Shown here piece by piece: positions 1-9,752 of a stretch of 64,000 nt of DNA (the first letter of the stretch is position 1; every line of letters starts with the position of its first letter). The notes under the pieces are model-generated. The model saw only the letters and a list, made by a program, of their open reading frames with translations. It was not told the DNA's origin and made no database searches. This DNA comes from Liopterus haemorrhoidalis. Its lineage: Eukaryota > Arthropoda > Insecta > Coleoptera > Dytiscidae. Location of the stretch: positions 66,275,869 to 66,339,868 of the forward strand of contig OZ020612.1 in NCBI GenBank assembly GCA_963971575.1, written 5' to 3'. Made by a program: the position numbers and the translations under genes.

Positions 1-354
1 TCGATTTGTCGATACTAATCTTCCGATATGTTATTAATATTAGTACATTTAACCTAGTATCGTATCGTTTCTTTTTTTTTTTTTTTTCTTAAAACAATGT
101 AAAATTTTTATTTATACACTATTTATACAAATATTTCTGTGATTAAATTTTTTTCAATAAGAAACACTTCTAAAAATTGTACTCTTGTTAAAACTGGTAG
201 CGCGAGGTACGCAATCGCAATGGCGCAGGACATAGTACGCCAAGAAACATGCGTTGAACGGTTTAGAAGTTGCTGGCGTTTGGCGCCTTTTTCCTTTACG
301 TTTGAGGTTATGAAATGTTATTGGTTATTTTTGTATTTTAATTAAAAATTTCAC
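1..354. other. No gene seen; AT-rich flank
   Basis: AT-rich sequence with a long T run near 69-87. A short open stretch at 139-345 has no recognisable motif and lacks an ATG start, so it is not called. Confidence 0.5.
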
Positions 355-640
355 CACCAAGAAGCAATGTGTGGATCTATTTTACCAAAACAACCAAGCC
401 GTTTTTACCAATTACCATTGGCTTGGATATCAACAAGAATGAACTCTCAGAACTACATAGAATTACTGGAACATAGTCTCCTTGATCATACTGAATAAAT
501 GATGGGTTCAGATTTAATTTTCCAGCATGATAACGCTGCAATACATCGCTCGAAAGAAGAAATAAAAAAGTTTTAGAGAATATTTCTATTGTCCACCATG
601 TCACTCTCCGTACAAAGGTGTGAAACTGCTTTAGTAGAGC
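355..640 (+). pseudogene. Tc1-like transposase fragment
   Basis: Plus-strand reading from about 420 gives a Tc1/Tc3-style catalytic core: NSQNYIELLEHSLL followed after a stop by LIFQHDNAAIHRSKEEIKKF. FQHDNA with IHRS is the usual context of the second catalytic aspartate of Tc1 transposases. Two in-frame stops (TAA after the first block, TAG after EEIKKF) break it, and neither the N-terminal DNA-binding domains nor the downstream DPNPIE-type motif can be read. It is a dead internal fragment without visible inverted repeats. The strand is opposite to the longest open frame here, which is a shadow. Confidence 0.55.
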
Positions 641-1138
641 ACTCAATAAAAACGAACCAATTTTTTTTTTTTATTAATTGTTCGCTATCAAGTTTTTATA
701 TATAAATGCACAGACACCATAAATATAATATGTTGATTTACAAAAATAAACTTGTTTCTGAGTATCTAGGCGCCGACAGATTCAAACAGGTACGTATTTA
801 GTGCACTAAATCCGTAATAGTGTTCTTCGTCGATGTTAATTCTCCCCGGAATAAAACGCAAGGAAAACAAAAACAGCTTGCTTTTCGTCACAGCCGCAAA
901 TCCAGTTCTTCTTTAAGTAAATGTTTCTATTAAATTTTGTTATCCGTGTTTTAAAAGCAGAGGCAAAAACAAATTTTTGGATTGTCCAAATTTGGTAGGG
1001 GTCTTCCCAGTGGTTTTATTTCGAGTTGTTCCTCGAGGGAATACGATTTTTTTTTTTTTCAAAAGGCTACTGATCCTGTTCATTTCTAATAGTTACACAA
1101 AACAACACACACACAAGACACTGTAAAAAACACACTAT
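641..1138. other. No gene seen; AT-rich spacer
   Basis: Holds T runs near 660-672 and 1050-1060 and a short CA-rich stretch near 1105. No coding or repeat structure recognised. Confidence 0.5.
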
Positions 1139-1140
1139 TA

Positions 1141-2060
1141 GGTGAGTGCAAAAATTCGTGCCAGATTTGAAATAAAATTAAATAAAACACATTTTCGTGG
1201 AAAAACATTTTTATTAATCAATAATGTACTTCCCATCATTTTCTATAACTGTCTCCCAACGTTTTACAAGTTTTTGAATTCCTTCTTTATAGAAACTGGG
1301 TGGTTTATCTTCAAAAAAAGTAGTAAGGTAGTTTTTGACTTCTTCCACAGAAACAATTTTTTTGCCATTCAAATTAATTTGAAGAGAACGAAACAGATGA
1401 AAATCTGAAGGGGCAAGGTCAGGGGAATACGGCGGGGGCTGGAGCATTTCCCATTTTAACGCCCTAACTTTTGCAGTGTCTGTTAAGCGACATGTAGTCT
1501 AGCGTTGTCGTGGTGAAAGATGATGCCTTTTCGATTAACCAAACTTGGACGTTTTGCTAAAATTTCCACATTGAGTTGGGTGAGTTGCTCACAGTACTTC
1601 TCTGCAGTTATTGTTTTGCCACGTGGAAGAAGCTCGAAATAAAGTATTGCTCTGCAATCTCACCAGACACATAACAACACTTTCATTGGATGCAATTCAG
1701 CTTTTGCTAAAGATTCTGCTCGTTCTTTCCCATGCTTCCAGCTTCTTTTTCTTTTTATATTGTGATACATAATCCATTTTTCATCTCCAGTTATTACTCG
1801 ATCCAAGAAAGGTTCATTTTGTTGACGGGCAAGGAGAGGAACGGCAGTGGAAACACGTTTCAGTTTGTTCCGTTCTGTCAAAATGTGCGGAACCCATATA
1901 TCGAGTTTCGAACTATACCAAGTGTTTTTATATGGCAAAATGCTGTCGATTTGTCAACATTTAACTTCTCAGCAATCTCTTCAGTCGAAATCCGTGGATT
2001 ACTATTTACCAAATCACGGATACTGTCATTATTACACGGGCACGAACTTTTGCAATCACC
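1141..2060 (-). mobile_element. Deleted mariner element with both TIRs
   Basis: The left end GGTGAGTGCAAAAATTCGTG (1141-1160) and the right end CACGAACTTTTGCAATCACC (2041-2060) are inverted repeats with two mismatches in 20 bp. A TA lies just outside the left end, as expected for mariner. The element is about 920 bp, whereas mariners are usually about 1.3 kb. The missing part is the first third of the transposase, so the right TIR now lies almost against the second helix-turn-helix. Confidence 0.8.
1214..2035 (-). pseudogene. Mariner transposase, N-terminal deletion, frameshifted
   Basis: Read on the minus strand in three frames. About 1900-2035 encodes the second helix-turn-helix (RISTEEIAEKLNVDKSTAFC). 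About 1660-1900 encodes the linker and first catalytic aspartate (WVPHILTE, then VITGDEKWIMY). About 1490-1530 encodes FHHDNARLHVA with the second aspartate. About 1214-1447 encodes PPYSPDLAPSDFHLF with the third aspartate and the C-terminal tail. All three catalytic aspartate codons are therefore still present, but frame changes and loss of the first DNA-binding domain make it non-functional. The family is a true DD34D mariner and differs from the four-copy mariner found at 15-47 kb. Confidence 0.85.
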
Positions 2061-3309
2061 TGATATATAATACGCGATGCTTTCTATATGCAAACGTAAC
2101 TCGAACTAACGTGCCAATATCCAGTTGGCTCGCTTGAATGTAAAACTACCGCACGATCTGAATACCCCCCAGCTCTCCGCGGAGATCATCAAACCGTCTG
2201 AAAACGGAGCCAGTTTCGATTTGGCTCGCCTAATTAAATACAAAGCGTACTTCGTCAAATGCATGGCGATAGCAGCTTTATGTACGTAAACGCGTGTATA
2301 TCGCGTGTTATCTGTATTTATCGGTATTTTTAACGAAAATAAAAACGTTTTCATAATTAATTTGTGATGGTGTTGTCATAATTTTGCAATGGTAGGGCCA
2401 TGGCTCCTTTGCTCTTCATGAGAAGCCGCCACTGGTCGCCAACACCACATTTAAAAGGAGTCAATATGGTTTAAATCGATCAAAGAATCATTCCACAATT
2501 CATAGCCGTACAGAAGAACAGGTACCACAGTGTCATCATCAGCATCACTTTTATATTAATTGTTATTTACCAATTAGTGCGAACTGTAAGTATTACATTT
2601 ATTTTAAATCTATTATTTTCTCTTGTTATTAGTTGAACGTAGTCAAGAGTAACTCTGTATTAGAAATAGTTAGAATTTTTTGTATGCTGATGTGTGTTGT
2701 TAATTCTAGTTCTTAACGCAAATTGCACTATTTACGTACAGCATATAATAAAATAAGCAAGAATGCAAAAGTAAAAGTGAATGAAACTAAGAGTGCTAGC
2801 CTGAGAATGAGAAACACATATGAATATGTATCTGAACTGGATTCTTAACATATGATTGCATTGTCTGCTATTATTTGCGCTACAAAAATCCCAGTGCAGT
2901 AAACTGAATTACAATTCTGCATAAATAGCGAATACCATAGCTAAATACTCATGAGTAAAGCTCTAAGAGCGGATAAGTTTTTAGATATCTGCATCCACAT
3001 ATATGATATCTACGTCCAAATCGTATCCGACTCATAGAAATCTCTAGTGCAGGTGCTGCAACCAGAAGTATAATTAATATTTTCTATTGGAAAATTCAAA
3101 TAAGATCATTAAGATGGACATAGTTTTTGTAACTACATATAAGTTTACACATAAAATCATATAATACATAGAAATATTCCATTTTATGATTTAGTAAACA
3201 TTTACACATGTTTTTACATTTTATGTATTAGTCAAGTATGTAGAAAGAAATTAACTTTTAATGTGCTGTACAGAACATGCGATACCCTGCATTCTTTACA
3301 CTATTTTTT
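2061..3309. other. No gene seen; unique-looking AT-rich stretch
   Basis: About 1.25 kb. The part at 2160-2460 is less AT-rich than the rest but shows no motif. An open stretch on the minus strand at 2106-2354 has no recognisable domain. Nothing else supported. Confidence 0.45.
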
Positions 3310-3617
3310 AGGGTTTTGTAGGTATGACTAAAAAACCCTTATACCATCATTTTATCGTCTGTCTGTCTGTTCGGTAAAAATTGTAGCCCAACGGCTAAAC
3401 CTAAAGAGTCGAAATTTGGCATGCTTATACAACTCTTTGACCCGCACATAGGAAAATTACTAAAACATCTAAAAAACATATTCCCCTAAAAATATAAACA
3501 AATATCTGCTCATCGAAAAAAAAATTTTTTAAATTCTGAGTAGGGTATCAAATGAAAGCCCTTAGTACGTGGATCAACGATCAAAATTTTATTTTTGCAA
3601 AATAAATTATTTAGACG
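3310..3617 (+). mobile_element. HINE-like element, 5' part only (first of a dimer)
   Basis: Begins AGGGTTTTGTAGGTATGACT after a T run and carries the short inverted repeat AGGGTTTT/AAAACCCT, a short TCTG core and the first 250 bases of the conserved body (TTTGACCCGCACATAGG and so on). It stops at GACGCGG, where the next copy begins without a spacer. Confidence 0.8.
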
Positions 3618-3695
3618 CGGTTTTGTAGGTATAACCAAAAAACCCTTATACCGTCATTTTGTTCTCTCAGTCTGTCTGCTGTCTGTCAGTCTGTA

Positions 3696-3743
<48 letters not shown>

Positions 3744-4670
3744 CGTCTGTCTGTTTCGGTAAAAATTGTAGCCAAACGGCTAAACCTAGAGAGTTGAAAT
3801 TTGGCATGCTTATAAAACTCTTTGACCCGCACATAGGAAAAATACTAAAACATCTAAAAAACATATTCCCCTAAAAATATAAACAAATATCTACTCATCG
3901 AAAAAAAAAAACATTTTTTTTGTATTCTGAGTATGGCATCAAATGAAAGCCCTTAGTACGTGGATTAACATCAAAATTTTATTTTTGCGAAATATTTTTT
4001 CAGCGTTTTTTGCCAAAATTGTACAAAAAAAAATTGCCCCACACCCTATAGCCCAGAGGGTTTAGACTAAAATTCTTAACAAATTCTAAGTAATGTACAT
4101 TTGTGTGAACCGGAATAGTACAACAGGAATTTTTGATCAGATTATGTTTTCGGAAAATAACGCATTTTTTGTGTTTTTTGCTTGACTACGTAAAATATTT
4201 AATAACTTATCTAAGACAGTGAACCAGCATGCTTTGATAGTGTAATGGCTAGTATTCTCGCGTTCTAATTTGTAAACTAAAGTTCGCTCCACTCTCAAGG
4301 CAATTTTATTTTTTCTGTTTTTTTTTGCATTTTTATTTAGTTAAAATTATTTTTTCAAAATTCTAGTTATATTTGGGTAAATGTTGCATTTAATTTTTAA
4401 AAGCGTAAATTTAATAACCAGTGGAAATTGTTGAAACTGAATACACGAAATCAGAGGGGTGGGGTTATGACTTAAAACTTGAAGCTTGCTATATATAAAA
4501 AAAAAATACTGCACATATTTAGAAACCTAAATAATGGTATTAGGCACTCGAATTAAAATTAACAAAAAAATATTTTAACATAAAATTTGTTTTGGCATCC
4601 CAAATAATCATCATTCACTTACTAAATACCTGCGAAATCCTGAAATGTGTGAAAATTCACACTTCACATC
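3618..4670 (+). mobile_element. HINE-like element, full length (second of a dimer)
   Basis: Starts at GTTTTGTAGGTATAACC, lacking the leading AGG, then has the (TCTG)n core at 3676-3755 and the conserved body. Near 4130 it has GGAATTTTTGATCAG, then a tRNA-like cassette (4232-4300), and the 3' hairpin GTGTGAAAATTCACAC with TTCACATC ending at 4670 before a T run. The architecture matches Helentron-associated INE-1-like elements: T-rich target, 5' subterminal inverted repeat, microsatellite core, 3' hairpin. No protein is encoded. The superfamily name is inference from this architecture. Confidence 0.75.
4232..4300 (+). other. tRNA-like cassette in HINE copy 2
   Basis: CTTTGA at the start can pair with TCAAGG at the end as an acceptor stem. 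TAGTGTAATGG fits the internal A box and AAGTTCGCTCC fits the B box of a Pol III promoter. The anticodon arm does not fold convincingly, so this is a tRNA-derived sequence and not a working tRNA gene. Confidence 0.5.
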
Positions 4671-4800
4671 ATTTTTTTTTTGCATGCACACAACACCATA
4701 AAAAATATTGAAATATCAAACATATCTGTAGTTAAACGTCACTTCACAAATTATAACTGCAAACGTGTGCAGCTCCGAAGACTAAGAAAAAACCTGCTTA
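4671..4800. other. Short spacer, nothing recognised
   Basis: T run and AT-rich DNA between the HINE end and the LINE relic. Confidence 0.5.
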
Positions 4801-5160
4801 AGACCTTTGTTTGGCTTATCTTATTGTACGGAAGTTAAACTTGGACACTAGGAGTGACAGAAAAAAAAAAAAGACGGAAGCATTCGAAATGGAGTACTAT
4901 CGGAAGAATATTAAAAAATTTGATGGGTAGATAAAGTCAACGAAGAAGTATTGCAGCAATTGGAAGAGGAACCAGGTCTGTGCAGAATGTTGCAGAAGAG
5001 AATATTTAGATTGAACAAATTATAAGGCCTGGTGAAAACGATACTAGAAGGAACAGTTGAAAGAAAGAACAGTAGGGATAGACCAAGGCTAGAATACATT
5101 AAATAAATAATAGAATATATGAATTGCAACACGAACGTGGAATTAAAGACTAAATGAGAA
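4801..5160 (+). pseudogene. LINE reverse transcriptase C-terminal remnant
   Basis: Plus-strand pieces match the post-RT tail of RTE/Jockey-like LINE proteins. LLYGS, a stop, then TWTL corresponds to the usual YGSETWTL context. WVDKVNEEVLQQLEEE corresponds to the WxDxVxNEEVL block. KTILEGTVERKNSRDRPRLE corresponds to the GKxxGKRxRGRPR block, followed by YIK. Stops and frame changes interrupt it. No 5' part is present, so it is a 5'-truncated, decayed insertion. The family is named by motif recall and the exact clade is uncertain. Confidence 0.6.
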
Positions 5161-5690
5161 CAGGATGGAGAAATACTGCAAACCAGGCGCGCACCCAGAT
5201 TTTTTTCTTGGGGGGTCAGACGACGAAATTATTTAAATTGTTAAAAAGGTTCTCATTTCTAAACCACAAGTGATGACCTACAAAAAAAAAAAACGACCGC
5301 GCTTCGAAAAAAACAAAAAAGGCTTCACTTGTATTTTGACAAAAACATCCACACATGTTATTGGAGCTCTTGGGGGGCAGTGGGCTCATCAATTATATTT
5401 TGACAATACGTAAAAACCACGTTAACTTAAGGTGGAAATCCTCTGTTAATGTGTACATATGTATCTTTACTCTGTAACATCATTGGACAAAAATCGTATT
5501 GCAGGGGTTAATTGAGTTGAACGTTTCATTGAAATTATTTTGAGTTTCATACTAGCCATAACATTCTTCGATATTTCTCTTTTCCATTTACTTCTTGTTA
5601 ACTGTTTATTAAATCTTGTTAACTTGTAAAAAACTGTGCAAATCAAGTTGTGAGGCTATAAAACATCAATTGTGTACTGAGTATAAACGA
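5161..5690. other. hAT-terminus-like scrap and AT-rich DNA
   Basis: CCAGGCGCGCACCCAG with TTGGGGGGTC near 5186-5218 resembles the GC-rich ends of the hAT elements seen elsewhere in the window, and TTGGGGGGCAG recurs near 5370. No partner end or target duplication is visible. The rest is AT-rich. Confidence 0.35.
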
Positions 5691-5695
5691 ACAGG

Positions 5696-5986
5696 ATGAA
5701 CCCCGGTAAGGATGATAGGTTTGAAGAGTTGGGACTTGTAACTACTTACACGGCTGATTCGTGTAAATCAGCAACTGAGTATAAACTAAATGCTAATGCT
5801 GCAGTTGCGTTAAAAGGAAACGAGTTCAATTGTTTAAGTATTTCACACACTCACGCCGTGTTTATTCTCTATTTAAACCATATTAGTTCCTCGCAGGACT
5901 GTAACACATGTTTTCAAAGCTTTTTTCTACCCACACATGTTAAATCTTCCCTAAAGAATACTAATACACACAAAATAACTATTTAA
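5696..5986 (+). CDS. Hypothetical 96-codon frame, possible first exon
   Basis: Unrecognised. It starts at a true ATG (ACAGGATGA) and runs to a TAA. The first 46 codons have balanced, coding-like composition (MNPGKDDRFEELGLVTTYTA, then acidic and polar residues), while the second half (ISHTHAVFILYLNHISS and beyond) looks like translated intron. A splice donor may therefore lie near codon 45-50, or at GGTAAGG just after the fourth codon. The 150 bases upstream are AT-rich and free of known repeats, which would suit a 5' leader. No downstream exon can be identified, so this may equally be chance. Confidence 0.25.
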   Translation: MNPGKDDRFEELGLVTTYTADSCKSATEYKLNANAAVALKGNEFNCLSISHTHAVFILYLNHISSSQDCNTCFQSFFLPTHVKSSLKNTNTHKITI

Positions 5987-6242
5987 GGAACCAGAAGGAA
6001 AATGTAGGATATTATCAATAAATCTGAAATCTACAAAACGAGGCGAAACTGAAAGATAGAGTCGTATTTTTCAGTTTTAAACCTTGTTTTTGTTCTTCGT
6101 TGTTCATAAACTTTTTCTGAGTACGGGTCTGGATTGTAAGGGTCTCATCAGGCTGCCCGAGGTTTTTGCCCGCCGACATCAACATTCGCACGTTGCTTTG
6201 CATACCACTATACTACCAGACAGCCCCCTTAAAGGGGGCCAT
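5987..6242. other. No gene; small GC palindrome
   Basis: Contains GCCCCCTTAAAGGGGGC, a perfect 17-base palindrome around an A, at about 6225-6241, immediately before the trinucleotide tract that ends the next LINE. The sequence near 6130-6215 is less AT-rich but shows no motif. Confidence 0.4.
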
Positions 6243-6290
6243 AGACGATAATAATAATAATAATACTAAATAATAATAATAATAAACTTT
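6243..6290. repeat. (ATA/TAA)n microsatellite, LINE 3' tail
   Basis: About twelve trinucleotide units in two blocks. On the minus strand it follows AATAAAG, a polyadenylation-like signal, and so sits where a CR1/Jockey-type LINE ends in a short simple repeat. It marks the 3' limit of the LINE read on the minus strand from 8516. Confidence 0.6.
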
Positions 6291-6353
6291 ATTGACCTAG
6301 ATACATATACATGTTTTAAGTCAGTCAACAAAAAAAATTAAGATAAAATAATG

Positions 6354-7253
6354 GGTGTTTTTTTTTAGAGGTATAGAACTTTAAATTGCAATAAAACAAC
6401 GATGGATTATTCGATTGACATGAATTTTTTTTTATTCGAAAGATAATCTTGTGGCATTACATTTTAAATATGATTTCTGGCATATGACCGCCACGGCTGG
6501 CTCGGATGTAGTCCAATCGGGACGTCCAATTTTCGATGACTTTTTCCAACATTTGTGGCCGTATATCGGCAATAACACGGCGAATGTTGTCTTCCAAATG
6601 GTCAAGCGTTTGTGGCTTATCCGCATAGACCAATGACTTTACATAGCCCCACAGAAAGTAGTCCAGCGGTGTTAAATCACAAGATCTTGGAGGCCAATTC
6701 ACAGGTCCAAAACGTGAAATTAGGCGGTCACCAAACGTGTCTTTCAATAAATCGACTGTGGCACGAGCTGTGTGACATGTTGCGCCGTCTTGTTGGAACC
6801 ACAGCTCCTGGACATCATGGCTGTTCAATTCAGGAATGAAAAAGTTAGTAATCATGGCTCTATACCGATCACCATTGACTGTAACGTTCTGGCCATCATC
6901 GTTTTTGAAGAAGTACGGTAGCTTCTTCTGTACGCACCGTACGGCGTCTCTGGGGATGCGAGTTATCAATAAGAGTAAACGTGGTGCGAAAACGTTCCAT
7001 GGTTAATCGAATTAACTGCTCTGATGGACGATTTTGTCGACGATAAAATGGACGTAGTGCGCGATACGTATTCCGCACAGAACCATTATTTTCGAAATAA
7101 AATTGCACTATTTGCAAGCGTTGTTCAGGCGTGAGTCTATTCATGATGAATTGCCAAACCAAACTGAGAATAAATCACTTGACAGCTGTTAAATCGGTCG
7201 CCATCTTGAACAGTAATGCCAACTTAAAGTTCTATACCTCTAAAAAAAACACC
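6354..7253 (-). mobile_element. Tc1/mariner-group element with 30-bp TIRs
   Basis: GGTGTTTTTTTTTAGAGG then TATAGAACTTTAA at the left pairs with TTAAAGTTCTATACCTC then TAAAAAAAACACC at the right, an almost perfect inverted repeat. Internal size is about 900 bp; a full member should be near 1.4 kb. The flanks do not show a clean TA duplication. Instead the 25 bases on either side (6328-6353 and 7256-7280) are near copies of each other. Confidence 0.8.
6457..7150 (-). pseudogene. DDE transposase, internally deleted (DUF4817/DDE_3 type)
   Basis: N-terminal part (about 6900-7150): NRLTPEQRLQIVQFYFENNG then YRALRPFYRRQNRPSEQLI, typical of the helix-turn-helix domain in this insect Tc1/mariner branch. 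C-terminal part (6457-6969, 170 codons open): ELWFQQDGATCHTARATVDL, then NWPPRSCDLTPLDYFLWGYV, holding the second and third catalytic acidic residues, and a tail ending PEIIFKM. The segment between, which should carry the second helix-turn-helix and the first catalytic aspartate (SDEAHF-like), is missing and the two parts join out of frame. The element can only move with a helper. Confidence 0.85.
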
Positions 7254-7456
7254 TTTACAAAAAAATAAAGATAAAAATTGTCACATTTTAAAATTATAAT
7301 TAAGAAACTCCTCTGTGAAATAAAACAAATTTTCCACAAAGAATGATTTTAAAAAGGATTTGAATTTATTATATTCCAAATTTCTAAGGTTCGCAGGAAC
7401 TTGGTTTATAAATTTCACAGCAAAATAATTTGTACTATTCCTAGATTTGACTAACC

Positions 7457-8516
7457 TCAGAAAGTTGGGATACTTGTCTTGTTTCTTGTGTTGTAGCTAT
7501 GTATATCAGCATAAGTTTGATTTTCTCTCTCCTTTTTGTGGAGGTATAATAGACAATGGTACATATATATTGAAGGTACAGTCATTATTTTTAATATGTT
7601 AAATTGACTTCTACAGTCGGACCTGTAGGGTGTAGACGTTAGAAGTCTTATTGTACGCGTTTGCAGAGAAAACACTCTTAAGGCTGCTGAAGAATGGTCC
7701 CATGCCAAGATGGCGTACGAAATTTGAGAATGGAATAACGCACAGTACTTTGTCATTAAAACTTCTTTTGTAACAGCATTCATTAAATTCCTCAGGAGGA
7801 ACATGGTTGAGCACAGTCTACCAGTCAAAACTTTAACATGGTGGTTCCACGTCAAACCGGGATCAACATGCACTCCGAGAAACTTAACATGATCCTGGTT
7901 AACACGGTCATTTTTTCTTAATGTTATTAGAATTTCTTGGGTTTTGCCAAGATTGAGAGAGAGTTGGTTCGTATCAAACCAGTATGTTGCTTTTTTTAAG
8001 GCCGTTTGACTTTTAGAAATGGCGTTCTCTAAATTCACTGCTTTTGTTACCATAGTGGTGTCTGCATACAAAATACTGGGATGATCAATATAAGTTGGGA
8101 AGTCATTGATATATATTAAGAACAATAATGGACCAAGGATGGAACCCTGCGGGACACCTGTATCAACAGTTAAGAGATCGGATTGATGGTTCCGGAGAGC
8201 GACGACCTGTTTTCTGTCTTTAAGGTATGATTTCAAAAGATCGCAACTTATCAAACCCATAGTATTCTAATTTTTTTATAAGAATCTGGTGAGATACGCA
8301 ATCAAATGCTTTAGACAAGTCTAATAGGGTTGCCAAGCAGAACTCACCAGATTCAAAGCCCTCAGATATCTCATTTATCAAAGCTAGAATGGCATCCGTT
8401 GTGGATTTGTTAGCTCTGAAGCCAAACTGCATATTATGAAATAATATGCAACGATCAACTTGGTTGTCAACCTTGTTGTCAACCTTGTTGTCAACCTTGT
8501 TGTCAGCTATTGCCAC
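7457..8516 (-). pseudogene. LINE reverse transcriptase (Jockey/CR1-like), 3' half
   Basis: Minus-strand reading starts with [15 protein letters not shown] and [12 protein letters not shown] (8220-8516), shifts frame near 8250, then runs open for 267 codons with GVPQGSILGPLLFLIYIND and the thumb region to about 7457. The catalytic YADD box reads YADTT at about 8055-8072, so one of the two metal-binding aspartates is lost. The endonuclease and the first RT motifs are absent. Otherwise it is well preserved, suggesting a fairly young insertion. Confidence 0.85.
8455..8516. repeat. 12-bp tandem repeat at LINE 5' truncation point
   Basis: The unit TTGTTGTCAACC occurs about four times. On the minus strand it reads KVDN repeated. 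It sits exactly where the LINE protein homology stops (just before [13 protein letters not shown]), so the truncation and the repeat may have arisen together. Confidence 0.8.
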
Positions 8517-8612
8517 AGACGAAATGAACTGTTGGCAACTAAGTTGTAAATATCACTGCCGAGGATTTTATATCGGCTTGAATTTGCCGGGTGATTTCTG
8601 TTACTCATTTTT
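8517..8612. other. Short spacer
   Basis: Nothing recognised between the LINE 5' end and the next HINE. Confidence 0.5.
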
Positions 8613-8659
8613 AGGGTTTTGTAGGTATGACCAAAAAACCCTTATACCGTCATTTTGTC

Positions 8660-8705
<46 letters not shown>

Positions 8706-9390
8706 TCGGTAAAAATTGTAGCCAAACGGCTAAACTTAGAGAGTTGAAATCTGGCATGCTTATACAACTCTTTGACCCGCACATAGGAAAAATACTAAAA
8801 CATCTAAAAAACATATCCCACTAAAAATATAAACAAATATGTGCTCATCGAAAAAAAAAATATTTTTTTATAATTCTGAGTAGGGTATCAAATGAAAGCC
8901 CTTGGTACGTGGATTAACGATAAAAAATTTATTTTTGCAAAATAAATTATTTTGAAGCGATTTTTTCCAAAATTGTGCAAAAAAATTTTTGTCCCACACC
9001 CTGTAGCCCAGATGGATTAAACTAAAAATCTGAAAAAATTGTAAGTATTGTACATTGGTGTGAACCGGAATAGTACAACAGGAATTTTTGATCAGATAAT
9101 TTTTTTGGAAAAAAACGCATATTTTGTGATTTTTGGCACAAGTTATATTAGATAATAATGTACACAAGTTATAGCTTTGTAACACGCCACATTGGAATGT
9201 GTATGCTGGTGTAGTGGTTTTGATTCTGGCTCTTCACCCAAGTAACTCGATCCGAAAGGGATCGAACCCTGCGAGAAGAGACAATATTATTTTTTGTTTT
9301 TTTTTTATTAATTTTTATATTATTTAAATTATTTTTTCAAAATTCTAGTAATATTTTTGCAAATGTTGCATTTAATTTTTAAAAGCGTAA
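8613..9390 (+). mobile_element. HINE-like element, 3'-truncated
   Basis: Complete 5' end (AGGGTTTTGTAGGTATGACC), (TCTG)n at 8660-8706, conserved body, tRNA-like cassette (9205-9275) and the first part of the AT-rich 3' region up to AAAAGCGTAA. The promoter-like stretch and 3' hairpin are missing. Confidence 0.8.
9205..9275 (+). other. tRNA-like cassette in HINE copy 3
   Basis: TGGTGTAGTGG fits an A box and GGATCGAACCC fits a B box. It closely resembles the cassette of the copy at 11413 but not the other copies. Confidence 0.55.
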
Positions 9391-9752
9391 AAAAATCCAC
9401 CCAAATTTGAATATTTGAAATACTGGCCATATTCAATTAACAGTAATTGCACAAACAATAATAAAACAATAAAAACTGACCAAATGGCAATGGACAGTAA
9501 CCAAAAACAATTACAAACTTGTCACAAAATGTCACGCGTCCCGATCGGGACAGTATTTGTCCCGATTTTTGAAATTTTTCGAATAATAAAAATATAGTCC
9601 GTCTAGTAATACCTGAAACTCAGCAAATTTAGAAACTACTTTCAAAAATTTTAGGCGGGCTGAATCTCAACCAATGGATGTCATTCGTACACTCGGAGAT
9701 AAAACTAAGATATATAAAATGCTGCGAAAATCAACAATTTTAATGTGCTTTC
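9391..9752. other. AT-rich spacer; possible hAT 5' region
   Basis: Contains GTCCCGATCGGGAC, a perfect 14-bp palindrome, at about 9538-9551, with GTCCCGATTTTTG following. A similar TTGTCCCGATTTTCCGCG lies near 10730, beyond the hAT relic, so the two may bracket that element. Confidence 0.35.

Larger units (their letters stand above)
6243..8516 (-). mobile_element. 5'-truncated LINE with a nested DNA transposon
   Basis: A reverse transcriptase half (7457-8516), a 3' untranslated stretch (7260-7456, continuing at 6291-6350) and a trinucleotide tail (6243-6290), all on the minus strand. An Tc1/mariner-group element (6354-7253) splits the 3' untranslated part. The 5' end is cut at the tandem 12-bp repeat at 8455-8516. 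Confidence 0.7.

Noticed and set aside
1732..2137. Plus-strand frames of 96-112 codons
   Set aside because: Shadows of the mariner transposase on the minus strand.
3659..3874. Long CLSVCLSV / QTDRQTDR repeat proteins on both strands (also at 8446, 11442-11791, 15303, 26173, 29494)
   Set aside because: They are translations of the (TCTG)n core of HINE copies; non-coding.
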